Assembly: GCF_014645655.1 (NCBI RefSeq)
Contig: NZ_BMMD01000002.1
Location: 248,001 to 312,000, forward strand
From: Agromyces bauzanensis
GTDB lineage: Bacteria > Actinomycetota > Actinomycetes > Actinomycetales > Microbacteriaceae
Length of the DNA stretch: 64,000 bases
Direction of reading: 5' to 3'
Shown here: positions 28,188 through 35,104 of the stretch, piece after piece
How the letters are laid out: every line of letters begins with the position of its first letter
Position numbering within the stretch: the first letter of the stretch is position 1
Notes under the pieces: generated by a model
Databases searched by the model: none
The model's input: only the letters and a program-made list of their open reading frames with translations
What the model was told of the DNA's origin: nothing
Position numbers and translations under genes: made by a program

Positions 28188-28613
28188 ATGAACATGACGA
28201 TGGACATGATGAAGGACGCCATGTCGTCGTCGGAGATGCCGATGCAGGGCATGGATCCGGCGATGATGCAGGAGACCCTCGAGGCGTTGTCGGCGTGTAT
28301 GCAGGCGTGCGCCATGTGCGCGGACGCCGACGCCGCCGAGGGCATGGGCCGCTGCGCCGGGATGTGCGCAGACTGCGCCGACGTGTGCAACACGATGATG
28401 CGCATGATGCTCCGCATGCACGGCTGGGACATGCAGGTGATGTCGTCGATGATGCAGACGACCATCATGATGGCCCGCGCCTGCTCGGCCGAGTGCAAGA
28501 CGCACGCCGAGATGGCCGAGCACTGCCGCATGTGCGCGATGGCGTGCGATCAGGCGGTCATGGCGATGGAGAGGATGATGGGCTCGATGAGCGGGGCGAT
28601 GCCCAGGGCGTGA
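28188..28613 (+). CDS. Four-helix bundle copper-binding protein (Csp/DUF326-like)
   Basis: 141 residues, extraordinarily rich in Met (about a quarter) and Cys. Repeated CxxxC/CxxC patterns: ACMQACAMCADADA, GRCAGMCADCADVC, ARACSAECKTHAEMAEHC and RMCAMACDQ, spaced as on the inner faces of four helices. This is the pattern of copper-storage proteins, which bind many Cu(I) ions through Cys thiolates. No signal peptide is evident, so it would be cytosolic (Csp3-like), although the Met-rich N-terminus is unusual. No copper regulator or ATPase gene is next to it. Confidence 0.85.
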   Translation: MNMTMDMMKDAMSSSEMPMQGMDPAMMQETLEALSACMQACAMCADADAAEGMGRCAGMCADCADVCNTMMRMMLRMHGWDMQVMSSMMQTTIMMARACSAECKTHAEMAEHCRMCAMACDQAVMAMERMMGSMSGAMPRA

Positions 28614-28622
28614 GCCCGCCGC

Positions 28623-29000
28623 TCAGGCGTCGGCGACGCTGAAGCGCTGCCGGCCCCGGGCCAGCACACCGTAGAGGGCGTGGATGGCGACCGGCTCCCC
28701 CGGCGCCAACCCGCCCTCGAACGCGTCGTGATGCCAGACGCGACGCACGCCGAGCGCGGCGGCGGCGGCACCGCCGACGTCGCCGAGCTCGGCGAGCGTC
28801 GCAAACCCGTGCTCATCGACTTCGACCACGATCGCGTCGACCCACTTCGTCGCCGTGGCCACGGCGAGTCGCTCCTGCATCGCGTGCAGCCCGTGGCCCG
28901 GGCGGTCGCTGCGGCACGTGGCCGCCGACTCGCAGCTGCGCATGCCCATGACCGCGCCCGTGCGGGGCTCGGGGGCGGCGTGCGGCTCGCGATGCGACAT
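28623..29000 (-). CDS. Uncharacterised protein
   Basis: 125 residues. Start ATG at 29000 is supported by GAGGAG 5-9 nt upstream; a longer open frame exists upstream but lacks this site. Two cysteines (RSCESAATCRS) lie near residues 22-30. The middle part (VDAIVVEVDEHGFATLAEL) looks like an ordered alpha/beta stretch. It converges on the copper-protein gene with only 9 nt between stops. No family recognised. Confidence 0.55.
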   Translation of the reverse strand: MSHREPHAAPEPRTGAVMGMRSCESAATCRSDRPGHGLHAMQERLAVATATKWVDAIVVEVDEHGFATLAELGDVGGAAAAALGVRRVWHHDAFEGGLAPGEPVAIHALYGVLARGRQRFSVADA

Positions 29001-29098
29001 GACGGCTCCTCGGGGTTCGATCCCGTCACGATACGCCGAGCGATCGGGGATGTCGCGCGGGGTCGTCACACGCGGAAACACTCGCTAGCGTGAACCGC

Positions 29099-29413
29099 AT
29101 GTTCATCGAGATGTCGATCCACGTGCCGAATCCGGGCTTCGAGCGGGAGCTGCTCGACTCGATGAACCGCGTGCGCCTCGCGGCGCTCGGCACGCCGGGG
29201 CTGGTGCAGATCGGCCCATGGCGGGAAGACGGCGGCGGCCGCATCGTGGGGATCGCCATGTGGGAGTCCCGTGCGCACTGGGAGAAGGCCCACGCGAGCC
29301 TGGCCGCGGCCGCGGAGGCCGACGACCCCGACGGCCGTCGGCACGCGCGACCGCCCGAGCGGATCCTGCTCGAGGACGCGTGGGTGCTGCCGCCCGACGA
29401 CATGGTCGACTGA
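29099..29413 (+). CDS. Small protein resembling antibiotic-biosynthesis-monooxygenase (ABM) domains
   Basis: 104 residues from the ATG at 29099. MFIEMSIHVPNPGFERELLD and VQIGPWREDGGGRIVGIAMWESRAHWEKAH have the strand pattern and the WES-x-HW motif of ABM/dimeric alpha-beta barrel proteins. A -10 box TAGCGT (29086-29091) lies 7 nt before this ATG, which favours it over the in-frame GTG at 29090 that overlaps the -10. Enzymatic role not predictable. Confidence 0.65.
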   Translation: MFIEMSIHVPNPGFERELLDSMNRVRLAALGTPGLVQIGPWREDGGGRIVGIAMWESRAHWEKAHASLAAAAEADDPDGRRHARPPERILLEDAWVLPPDDMVD

Positions 29414-29433
29414 CGCAGCGTGACGCGAGGTCG

Positions 29434-30264
29434 TCAGTCCAGGAAGAGCACCCGCAGGCGTCTCGTGGTGAACACCAGCCCGATGGCGATCATCACCGCG
29501 TAGTAGAGCACGTGCCAGAGCATGCCCCAGCCCACGTCGCCGGTCGTGAGCCCGCGCACGAGCTCGACGCCGTGCCAGAGCGGGAGCGCCTGGATCACCT
29601 GCTGCAACCACACCGGATAGACCGTGAGCGGGTAGAACGTGGCCGAGAACAGGAACATCGGCAGCATCACGAAGTTGATCCAGTCCATCTGCTGGAACGT
29701 CTTCATGTAGCTCGTGATCGCCATGCCGAGGCTCGCGAAGCCGAACGCGATGAGGAGCACGGCCGGGAGCGCGAGGAGCGCCCACCACGAGAGGTTGAGG
29801 CCGAGCACCTGCATGACGAGCTGGAACCCGACGGCGTACAGCGCACCGCGCAGAAGGGCGAGGAGGATCTCGCCGAGTGCCACGTCGAGCGGTCCGAGCG
29901 AAGTCGACAGCATGCCCTCGTAGAGCTTCGCGAACTGCATCTTGAAGAACACGTTCCACGTGGAGTCGTAGATCGCGCCGTTCATCGCGGCGACGGCGAG
30001 CAGTGCGGGAGCGATGAACGCCGCGTACTCCACCTCGCGCCCGCTCGCGGTGATGACCGTGCCGACGAGCGTGCCGAGTCCGATGCCCATGGCGAGCAGG
30101 TAGAAGATCGGCTCGAAGAACCCGCTCAGCATCACGAGCCAGTTGGTGCTGCGGGTCGCCCGCCAGCCGCGTGACATCACGGCTCGCGCGTTGCCGGCAT
30201 AGAGCGAGCGAACCGGGCGGGGCCGGGCGCCCGGCCGCACGCGGTCGCCTTCCGTCACGCTCAT
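29434..30264 (-). CDS. ABC-2 type transporter permease 2
   Basis: 276 residues, six membrane segments of the ABC-2 fold, with MLPMFLFSATFYPLTVYPVWLQQ in the conserved C-terminal part (the ABC-2 signature). Partner of the permease and DrrA-like ATPase just upstream: an exporter of unknown cargo (drug, lipid or polysaccharide). ATG at 30264 overlaps the upstream stop by 4 nt. Confidence 0.9.
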   Translation of the reverse strand: MSVTEGDRVRPGARPRPVRSLYAGNARAVMSRGWRATRSTNWLVMLSGFFEPIFYLLAMGIGLGTLVGTVITASGREVEYAAFIAPALLAVAAMNGAIYDSTWNVFFKMQFAKLYEGMLSTSLGPLDVALGEILLALLRGALYAVGFQLVMQVLGLNLSWWALLALPAVLLIAFGFASLGMAITSYMKTFQQMDWINFVMLPMFLFSATFYPLTVYPVWLQQVIQALPLWHGVELVRGLTTGDVGWGMLWHVLYYAVMIAIGLVFTTRRLRVLFLD

Positions 30265-31112
30265 CGGCCGAGCCTCCGCACCGCGATGCGCCGGGCCCAC
30301 ACCCAGCCGGCCGCGGCGAGCACGAGGAGGTAGGCAACGTGCATGACCGTGAGCCAGATGGGCTCGGCGTAGCCGTAGGAGAACACCCGCGCGAGCTCCG
30401 TGCTGTGCCAGAGCGGCGAGACCCAGCCGATCCACTGCAGCCACACCGGGAACACCGACAGCGGGAAGAACGTGCCCGAGAACAGGGTCATCGGCAGCAC
30501 GACGAAGCGCATCACCATGGCGAGCTGGCCGGTGTCCTCCTCGAGCGTCGAGGAGTACGCCATGAGCGCGGTGCCGAAGGCGAGGCCGCCGAGGAGCCCG
30601 GCGACCACCATGAGCACCGCGACGGCCGACGGCGCCGCGCCGAAGAGCACGATGAGCGCGAAGAAGAGCACGAGGTTCACGAGCATCCGGATCGTGACCG
30701 AGATGACGATGCCGTCGACGATCTGGGTCGGGCGCAGCGGCGACGCGCTCATGCCCGTGAAGGTCGGGTTCCACTTGTAGCCGAGCATGATCGGGTACGT
30801 GAACTCCTCGCTGGCGACCGTGATCGCCGCGCTCGCGAGCAGCGCGGGCGCCACGAAGACGAGGTAGCTCACGCCGCCCAACGCCTGGTCGCCGGCGTTC
30901 GCGTCGACGATCGTCGCGAGCCCGAGGCCGAGGGCGTAGAGGTAGACGAGCGGGTTGCCGATGCCGGCGACGACGACGGTGCCGGTGTAGCTCTTCATCA
31001 CCCGGAAGCGGTGCAGCGCGACGTACCAGGCACCCCAACGACGAGGCCGGCGCCCGGCGGCGATCGCCCGCGCGGTGTCGCTGCGCATTTCGGTGGACAG
31101 TGCCTCGGTCAT
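30261..31112 (-). CDS. ABC-2 type transporter permease 1
   Basis: 283 residues with six membrane segments and the ABC-2 motif VLPMTLFSGTFFPLSVFPVWLQ. It resembles permease 2 throughout (YPVWLQ/FPVWLQ, PLWHG/PLWHS), indicating an old duplication producing a heterodimer. ATG at 31112 overlaps the ATPase stop by 4 nt. Confidence 0.9.
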   Translation of the reverse strand: MTEALSTEMRSDTARAIAAGRRPRRWGAWYVALHRFRVMKSYTGTVVVAGIGNPLVYLYALGLGLATIVDANAGDQALGGVSYLVFVAPALLASAAITVASEEFTYPIMLGYKWNPTFTGMSASPLRPTQIVDGIVISVTIRMLVNLVLFFALIVLFGAAPSAVAVLMVVAGLLGGLAFGTALMAYSSTLEEDTGQLAMVMRFVVLPMTLFSGTFFPLSVFPVWLQWIGWVSPLWHSTELARVFSYGYAEPIWLTVMHVAYLLVLAAAGWVWARRIAVRRLGR

Positions 31113-32035
31113 TCGATGAGGCTCCGTCCGGTGAGGCGGAGGAACACGTCTTCGAGGCTCGAGCGCCGCACGAGGCTCGTGATCGGATGGAGCCCCGCCT
31201 CGGTGATCCGCACGAGCTCGGCCTCGCCGTCGCGGCTGTACACGAGGATGCGGTCGGGCAGCACCTCCATGCGGTCGCCGATGCCCTCGAGGCGCTTGGC
31301 GACCTCGCTGTTGCGGTCGCTGCCGAACCGCACCTCGAGCACCTCGCGCGAGGAGTAACGCCGAATGAGCTCGGCCGGCGTGCCCTCGGCCATGATCGTG
31401 CCCGTGTCGACCACGACGAGCCGGTCGCACAGCTGTTCCGCCTCGTCCATGTAGTGGGTGGTCAGCAGGAGCGTGGTGCCCTGCTCCTTGAGCCGGAAGA
31501 GACGGTCCCAGAGGATGTGCCGCGCCTGCGGGTCGAGGCCCGTGGTCGGCTCGTCGAGCAGCAGCACGCGGGGGTCGTTGATGAGCGCGCGCGCGATCGT
31601 GAGCCGTCGCTTCATGCCGCCCGACAGTGAGTCGACCTTCGCCTTGCCCTTGTCTTCGAGCTGGGCGAACGCGAGCAGTTCGTCGGCGCGCTTCGCGACG
31701 AGCCGACCCGGGAGGCCGAAGTACCGTCCGTAGACGAGGAGGTTCTCGCGCACCCGGAGCTCGGTGTCGAGGTTGTCGGACTGCGGCACGACGCCGAGCT
31801 GGGAGCGGATCTCGGGTCCGTACGCATCGGGGTCGAGGCCGAGGATCGACAGCTCGCCGGCCGTGCGCGTGGAGACCGCGCCGACCATGCGCATGGTCGT
31901 GGACTTGCCGGCACCGTTCGGCCCGAGCAGGCCGAACGACTCTCCGGGCGCGACCTCGAACGAGATGCCGTCGACCGCCGCGAACCCCCCGTAGCGCTTC
32001 ACGAGGTTCCTGGCGACGATGACTGGCTCCGACAC
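31109..32035 (-). CDS. ABC-2 exporter ATP-binding protein (DrrA-like)
   Basis: 308 residues. Walker A LGPNGAGKST, Q-loop GVVPQSDNLD, signature LSGGMKRRLTIARAL, Walker B VLLLDEPTTGLDPQ, H-loop LTTHYMDEAEQLCDR. The extended C-terminal domain after about residue 215 is typical of the daunorubicin-resistance class. Start GTG at 32035, with TATCGT (minus strand, near 32049) 8 nt upstream. First gene of a three-gene overlapping operon, divergent from psuG. Confidence 0.93.
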   Translation of the reverse strand: MSEPVIVARNLVKRYGGFAAVDGISFEVAPGESFGLLGPNGAGKSTTMRMVGAVSTRTAGELSILGLDPDAYGPEIRSQLGVVPQSDNLDTELRVRENLLVYGRYFGLPGRLVAKRADELLAFAQLEDKGKAKVDSLSGGMKRRLTIARALINDPRVLLLDEPTTGLDPQARHILWDRLFRLKEQGTTLLLTTHYMDEAEQLCDRLVVVDTGTIMAEGTPAELIRRYSSREVLEVRFGSDRNSEVAKRLEGIGDRMEVLPDRILVYSRDGEAELVRITEAGLHPITSLVRRSSLEDVFLRLTGRSLIE

Positions 32036-32105
32036 AAGGCTCCACGATAGACCCGGCCGCCGACATCCGCTCCGCCGAGCATCGTCGCCCTCGTACGATG
32101 GCGGG

Positions 32106-33026
32106 ATGCAGTCACCGTCCGCCGCCGCCGTCCGCCTGGGCGATGAGGTCGCCGCCGCCATCGCGGACGGCCGGCCCGTACTCGCCCTCGAGTCGACCAT
32201 CCTGACCCACGGCCTGCCCCGCCCGCGGAACCTCGAGGTCGGCCTCGAGTCCGAGGAGCTCGTGCGTCAGGCAGGCGTCGTGCCCGCCACCATCGGCGTC
32301 ATCGACGGCGTCGCCACGGTTGGGCTCGGCACCGCCGAGATCGAGCGGCTGTGCACGACCGACGCCGTGGTCAAGGTGAGCGTGCGCGACCTGCCGATCG
32401 CCCGGGCCAAGTGCCTCGACGGCGGCACGACCGTCGCGGCCACGGCGTGGCTCGCGCATCGCGCCGGCATCAGGGTCATGTCGACGGGCGGCCTCGGCGG
32501 CGTGCACCGCGGGGCGAGCGAGACGTTCGACGAGTCGGCCGACCTCACGACGCTCGCGACGACCCCGATCACGCTCGTGAGCGCGGGCGTGAAGTCGATC
32601 CTCGACATCGGGGCCACACTCGAACGACTCGAGACCCTGAACATCCCGGTCGTCGGCTACCGCACGAACCGCTACCCCGGTTTCTACGTGGCCGATTCCG
32701 GCTTCGCGCTCGACTACCGCATCGAGAGCCCGGCGGATGCCGCGGCGCTGGCGCGTGCCCGCGACGAGCTCGGGTCGGCGGCCGCCGTGCTCGTGGCGAA
32801 CCCCGTGGACGAGGCGAAGCAGCTCGACCCCGCCTTCCACGACTCCGTGCTCGCGGAGGCCCTGGCCGCGGCATCCGACGCCGGAATCTCTGGGCACGAG
32901 ACGACGCCGTTCCTGCTGGACCAGGTCCAGCGGGCGACGGGTGGCCGGAGCCTCGAGGTGAACCTCGAGGTGTACCGCGGCAATGTCGCACTCGGCGCGG
33001 AGATCGCGCGTGCCGTCGCCGGCTGA
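32106..33026 (+). CDS. psuG: Pseudouridine-5'-phosphate glycosidase
   Basis: 306 residues. The family blocks are clear: ALESTILTHGLPRPRNLEV (26-44), GTTVAATAWLAHRAGIRVMS, STGGLGGVHRGA, VSAGVKSILDIGATLE with the catalytic Lys, VVGYRTNRYPGFYV, and LVANPVDEAKQLD. It splits pseudouridine-5'-phosphate to uracil and ribose-5-phosphate. ATG at 32106 has TACGAT (32094-32099) 6 nt upstream (leaderless). Followed by an overlapping PfkB kinase gene, the usual partner. Confidence 0.95.
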   Translation: MQSPSAAAVRLGDEVAAAIADGRPVLALESTILTHGLPRPRNLEVGLESEELVRQAGVVPATIGVIDGVATVGLGTAEIERLCTTDAVVKVSVRDLPIARAKCLDGGTTVAATAWLAHRAGIRVMSTGGLGGVHRGASETFDESADLTTLATTPITLVSAGVKSILDIGATLERLETLNIPVVGYRTNRYPGFYVADSGFALDYRIESPADAAALARARDELGSAAAVLVANPVDEAKQLDPAFHDSVLAEALAAASDAGISGHETTPFLLDQVQRATGGRSLEVNLEVYRGNVALGAEIARAVAG

Positions 33027-33921
33027 GCCGGGCCGGGGCGCCGGCGCGGCGCCCTCGGGCGTCCTCGCCGTCGTCGGCGACCTCGTCGAGGACATCGTCG
33101 TCTGGGCGGGCGAGCCCGTGCGCACCGCGACCGACACGGCCGCGCAGGTCTTCCGGACGCGCGGCGGCAGCGCCGCGAACGTGGCGGCGCTCGCGGCTGC
33201 CCACCTGCCCACCCGCTTCATCGGACGGATCGGGGCGGACGCCGCGGGCGAGGCGCTCGTCGCCGACCTCGCGTCGCGCGGCGTCGACGTACGGGTGCAG
33301 CGCGCCGGAAGCACTGGCGCCGTGGTGCTCCTCGTGGCCACCGACGGCGAGGGCACGATGTTCCCCGACCGCGGCGCGTCCGCAGAGCTCAGCGAGGTGG
33401 ATGCCGCGTGGCTCGACGGCCTGGCCTGGCTGCACGCGCCCGCCTACGGGTTCGAGCGGGAGCCGATGCGCGGCGAACTCCTCCGGCTCGCGGCGCTCGC
33501 CCGCGGCGCGGGAGCGCAGACCTCGCTCGACGCCTCGTCGACGGGCCTCATCGCGGGCCTCGGCGTCGAGGCCGCGCACGAGCTCCTCCGCGCGTTCGCT
33601 CCCGACGTGCTCTTCGCGAACGAGGACGAGGCCGCGCTCCTCGGTCTGGCGGGCGGCGGCGCGCTCGCGGCATCCGTTGCCCGAACGGTCGTCGTGAAGC
33701 ACGGCCCGCTGCCGACCGACGTGATCACGGGCGGCGAGCTCGTCGCCCGCGTCGACGTGCCGCCGGTCTCGGGGATCCGCGACCTCACGGGTGCGGGGGA
33801 CGCGTTCGCCGCCGGGTTCCTCGCGGCCACGCTCGGTGGGGCGGATGTCGCGGCAGCATGTGCCACCGGGCACGCGAGCGCGGCATCCGTGCTCATGAGC
33901 CCGGGAGCCCCGCCCCGATAG
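33010..33921 (+). CDS. PfkB-family carbohydrate kinase, probable pseudouridine kinase
   Basis: 303 residues. PfkB signatures: RTRGGSAANVAALAAAHL (N-terminal sugar-binding) and DLTGAGDAFAAGFLAATLGG, with the catalytic Asp in GAGD. GTG at 33010 overlaps the psuG end by 17 nt, with GGAG 7 nt before it. Pairing with psuG makes pseudouridine phosphorylation the likely function (PsuK); ribokinase-type activity on another sugar is the alternative. Its product would feed PsuG directly. Confidence 0.85.
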   Translation: MPSPAEPGRGAGAAPSGVLAVVGDLVEDIVVWAGEPVRTATDTAAQVFRTRGGSAANVAALAAAHLPTRFIGRIGADAAGEALVADLASRGVDVRVQRAGSTGAVVLLVATDGEGTMFPDRGASAELSEVDAAWLDGLAWLHAPAYGFEREPMRGELLRLAALARGAGAQTSLDASSTGLIAGLGVEAAHELLRAFAPDVLFANEDEAALLGLAGGGALAASVARTVVVKHGPLPTDVITGGELVARVDVPPVSGIRDLTGAGDAFAAGFLAATLGGADVAAACATGHASAASVLMSPGAPPR

Positions 33922-33998
33922 CGCGCGACCGCCGCCCAACGACCCTTTCCTTACGTATCGTTTATCGGTAATCTGAATTCGAGGATGAAAGGATTCGA

Positions 33999-34259
33999 AT
34001 GCCCGTCGCGACGATGACCAGCAAAGGCCAGATCACCGTGCCCAAGGAAGTGCGGGACGACCTCCACCTCACCGCAGGCTCGAAGGTCATGTTCGTCAAG
34101 CTCCGGAACGGGCAGTACCGCATCGTCCCACGAACGGGAACCGTCGAGGACTTCATCGGTCTCCTGCATGATCCCCGGCGCGAGCCGATGACGATCAACG
34201 AGATCAACGACGCCATCGCGGAGGGCGGCGCCGAGAGCGGGCTGCGAGGCATGGCGTGA
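33999..34259 (+). CDS. AbrB/SpoVT-family antitoxin
   Basis: 86 residues. The swapped-hairpin AbrB domain is at the N-terminus: MTSKGQITVPKEVRDDLHL then GSKVMFVKLRNGQYRIVPRT. The C-terminal part (EDFIGLLHDPRREPMTI) should wrap the toxin. GAAAGGA precedes the ATG. The upstream 50 nt are AT-rich (TATCG, TTTATCGGTAATCT), marked against the local background, and probably hold promoter plus self-operator. First gene of a type II toxin-antitoxin pair. Confidence 0.87.
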   Translation: MPVATMTSKGQITVPKEVRDDLHLTAGSKVMFVKLRNGQYRIVPRTGTVEDFIGLLHDPRREPMTINEINDAIAEGGAESGLRGMA

Positions 34260-34714
34260 TCGGGATCGGCACACCACTGGTCGGGATCGACACGAACGTG
34301 ATCCTGCGTGCCGTCCTCGACGACGACCCCGTCCAGTCGCCGGAAGCCAAGCGCTTGTTCCGAGACCTGACCAGCGAGACGCCCGGCTTCATCACCCAGG
34401 TCTCACTCGTCGAGACCTACTGGGTGCTCGCGCGATCGATCCGGATGCCGCGTGCAGCATGCCTCACGGTCATCCGCGCGCTCGTCGAGACCGAGGTGCT
34501 CGAGTTCGACGACGGCGAGAGCGTGGTGCGCGCGCTCACCCTCGCCGAGGACGGCGCCGACTTCGCGAACGCGCTCATCGAGGGCACGATGGAACTCTTC
34601 GGCGTCACCGAGACGGTGACGTTCGACCGCTCGGCCGCCGATCGCCTCGGCTGGCGGATGCTCGGCGGCCGGATGCCCGCTCAGACCTCGGGCGAGCCCC
34701 AGTCGTCAACTTGA
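34256..34714 (+). CDS. PIN-domain ribonuclease toxin (VapC-like)
   Basis: 152 residues, GTG start overlapping the antitoxin stop by 4 nt. PIN acidic residues: GIDTNVILRAVL (first Asp), SLVETYWVL (Glu), GADFANALI (Asp) and TFDRSA (last Asp), all four present, so probably an active Mg-dependent RNase. Length is on the long side for VapC; the extra residues are at the C-terminus. Target RNA unknown. Confidence 0.87.
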   Translation: MIGIGTPLVGIDTNVILRAVLDDDPVQSPEAKRLFRDLTSETPGFITQVSLVETYWVLARSIRMPRAACLTVIRALVETEVLEFDDGESVVRALTLAEDGADFANALIEGTMELFGVTETVTFDRSAADRLGWRMLGGRMPAQTSGEPQSST

Positions 34715-34720
34715 GTTGAC
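34705..34720 (+). promoter_or_regulatory. Operator half 1: GTCAAC palindrome over the -35 box
   Basis: GTCAACTTGAGTTGAC, a perfect 7+2+7 palindrome. It covers the -35 box TTGACA (34716-34721) of the small HTH gene downstream and also the last bases of the toxin gene. Centre-to-centre distance to the second copy is 28 bp. Confidence 0.75.
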
Positions 34721-34744
34721 ACATGATCGGTGGTCAACTACGGT
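34716..34744 (+). promoter_or_regulatory. Promoter of the small HTH gene
   Basis: -35 TTGACA (34716-34721), exactly 17-nt spacer, -10 TACGGT (34739-34744), then 7 nt to the ATG at 34752. It is the cleanest consensus-like promoter in the window, and predicts a leaderless mRNA. Confidence 0.75.
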
Positions 34745-34748
34745 TGAC
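34733..34748 (+). promoter_or_regulatory. Operator half 2: GTCAAC palindrome over the -10 box
   Basis: GTCAACTACGGTTGAC, a 6+4+6 palindrome with the same half-sites as the copy at 34705. It encloses the -10 box TACGGT, so binding would block transcription of the gene 3 nt downstream. Confidence 0.75.
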
Positions 34749-34751
34749 GCA

Positions 34752-34979
34752 ATGGACGACCGCACTCTCCGCACCGCGATCGCTGCGGCCGACGGCGATG
34801 ATCCGTATCGGGCGCTGCGCGACCTGCACCACGCGCGCCTCGAGCTCACCCGCGACCTCGACCGGGCCGAGGCGATCGCAGTCCGGCGCGCGCGGGCGGC
34901 CGGCGCCAGCTGGCAACTCATCGCGCTCGCGCTCGAGGTGTCGAAGCAGGCGGTGCACAAGAAGTACGGACGCGGCTGA
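34752..34979 (+). CDS. Small helix-turn-helix protein, probable autoregulator
   Basis: 75 residues. The C-terminal part ASWQLIALALEVSKQAVHKK reads as a helix-turn-helix (recognition helix SKQAVHKKYG), preceded by a long charged helix (RALRDLHHARLELTRDLDRA) likely to dimerise. Proteins of this kind are frequent and unstudied in actinobacteria. The two GTCAAC palindromes on its promoter suggest that it represses itself. The ABC exporter gene 125 nt downstream could be another target. Not a named family. Confidence 0.72.
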   Translation: MDDRTLRTAIAAADGDDPYRALRDLHHARLELTRDLDRAEAIAVRRARAAGASWQLIALALEVSKQAVHKKYGRG

Positions 34980-35052
34980 GCCACACCTCCGACGCAGCCG
35001 AGGCACGTATGCTGCAAGGCGGCGACGGCGCGGCATCGAGCGGATGCGGCAT

Positions 35053-35075
35053 CCCTTCGACGGGCTCAGGACGGC
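35053..35075 (+). repeat. Dispersed repeat copy (CCCTTCGACGGGCTCAG)
   Basis: One of about six copies of a short element with core CTTCGAC-N-GGCTCAG in the window. It lies in the leader between the small HTH gene and the ABC exporter gene. Confidence 0.6.
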
Positions 35076-35104
35076 GCCGCTCACCGCGCGGACAGGAAGA
35101 GACC

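Noticed and set aside
29013..29028. GGTTCGATCCC, a tRNA T-loop-like sequence
   Set aside because: The flanking bases do not form a T-stem, and no acceptor, D or anticodon arm is found upstream; it lies in a divergent promoter region.
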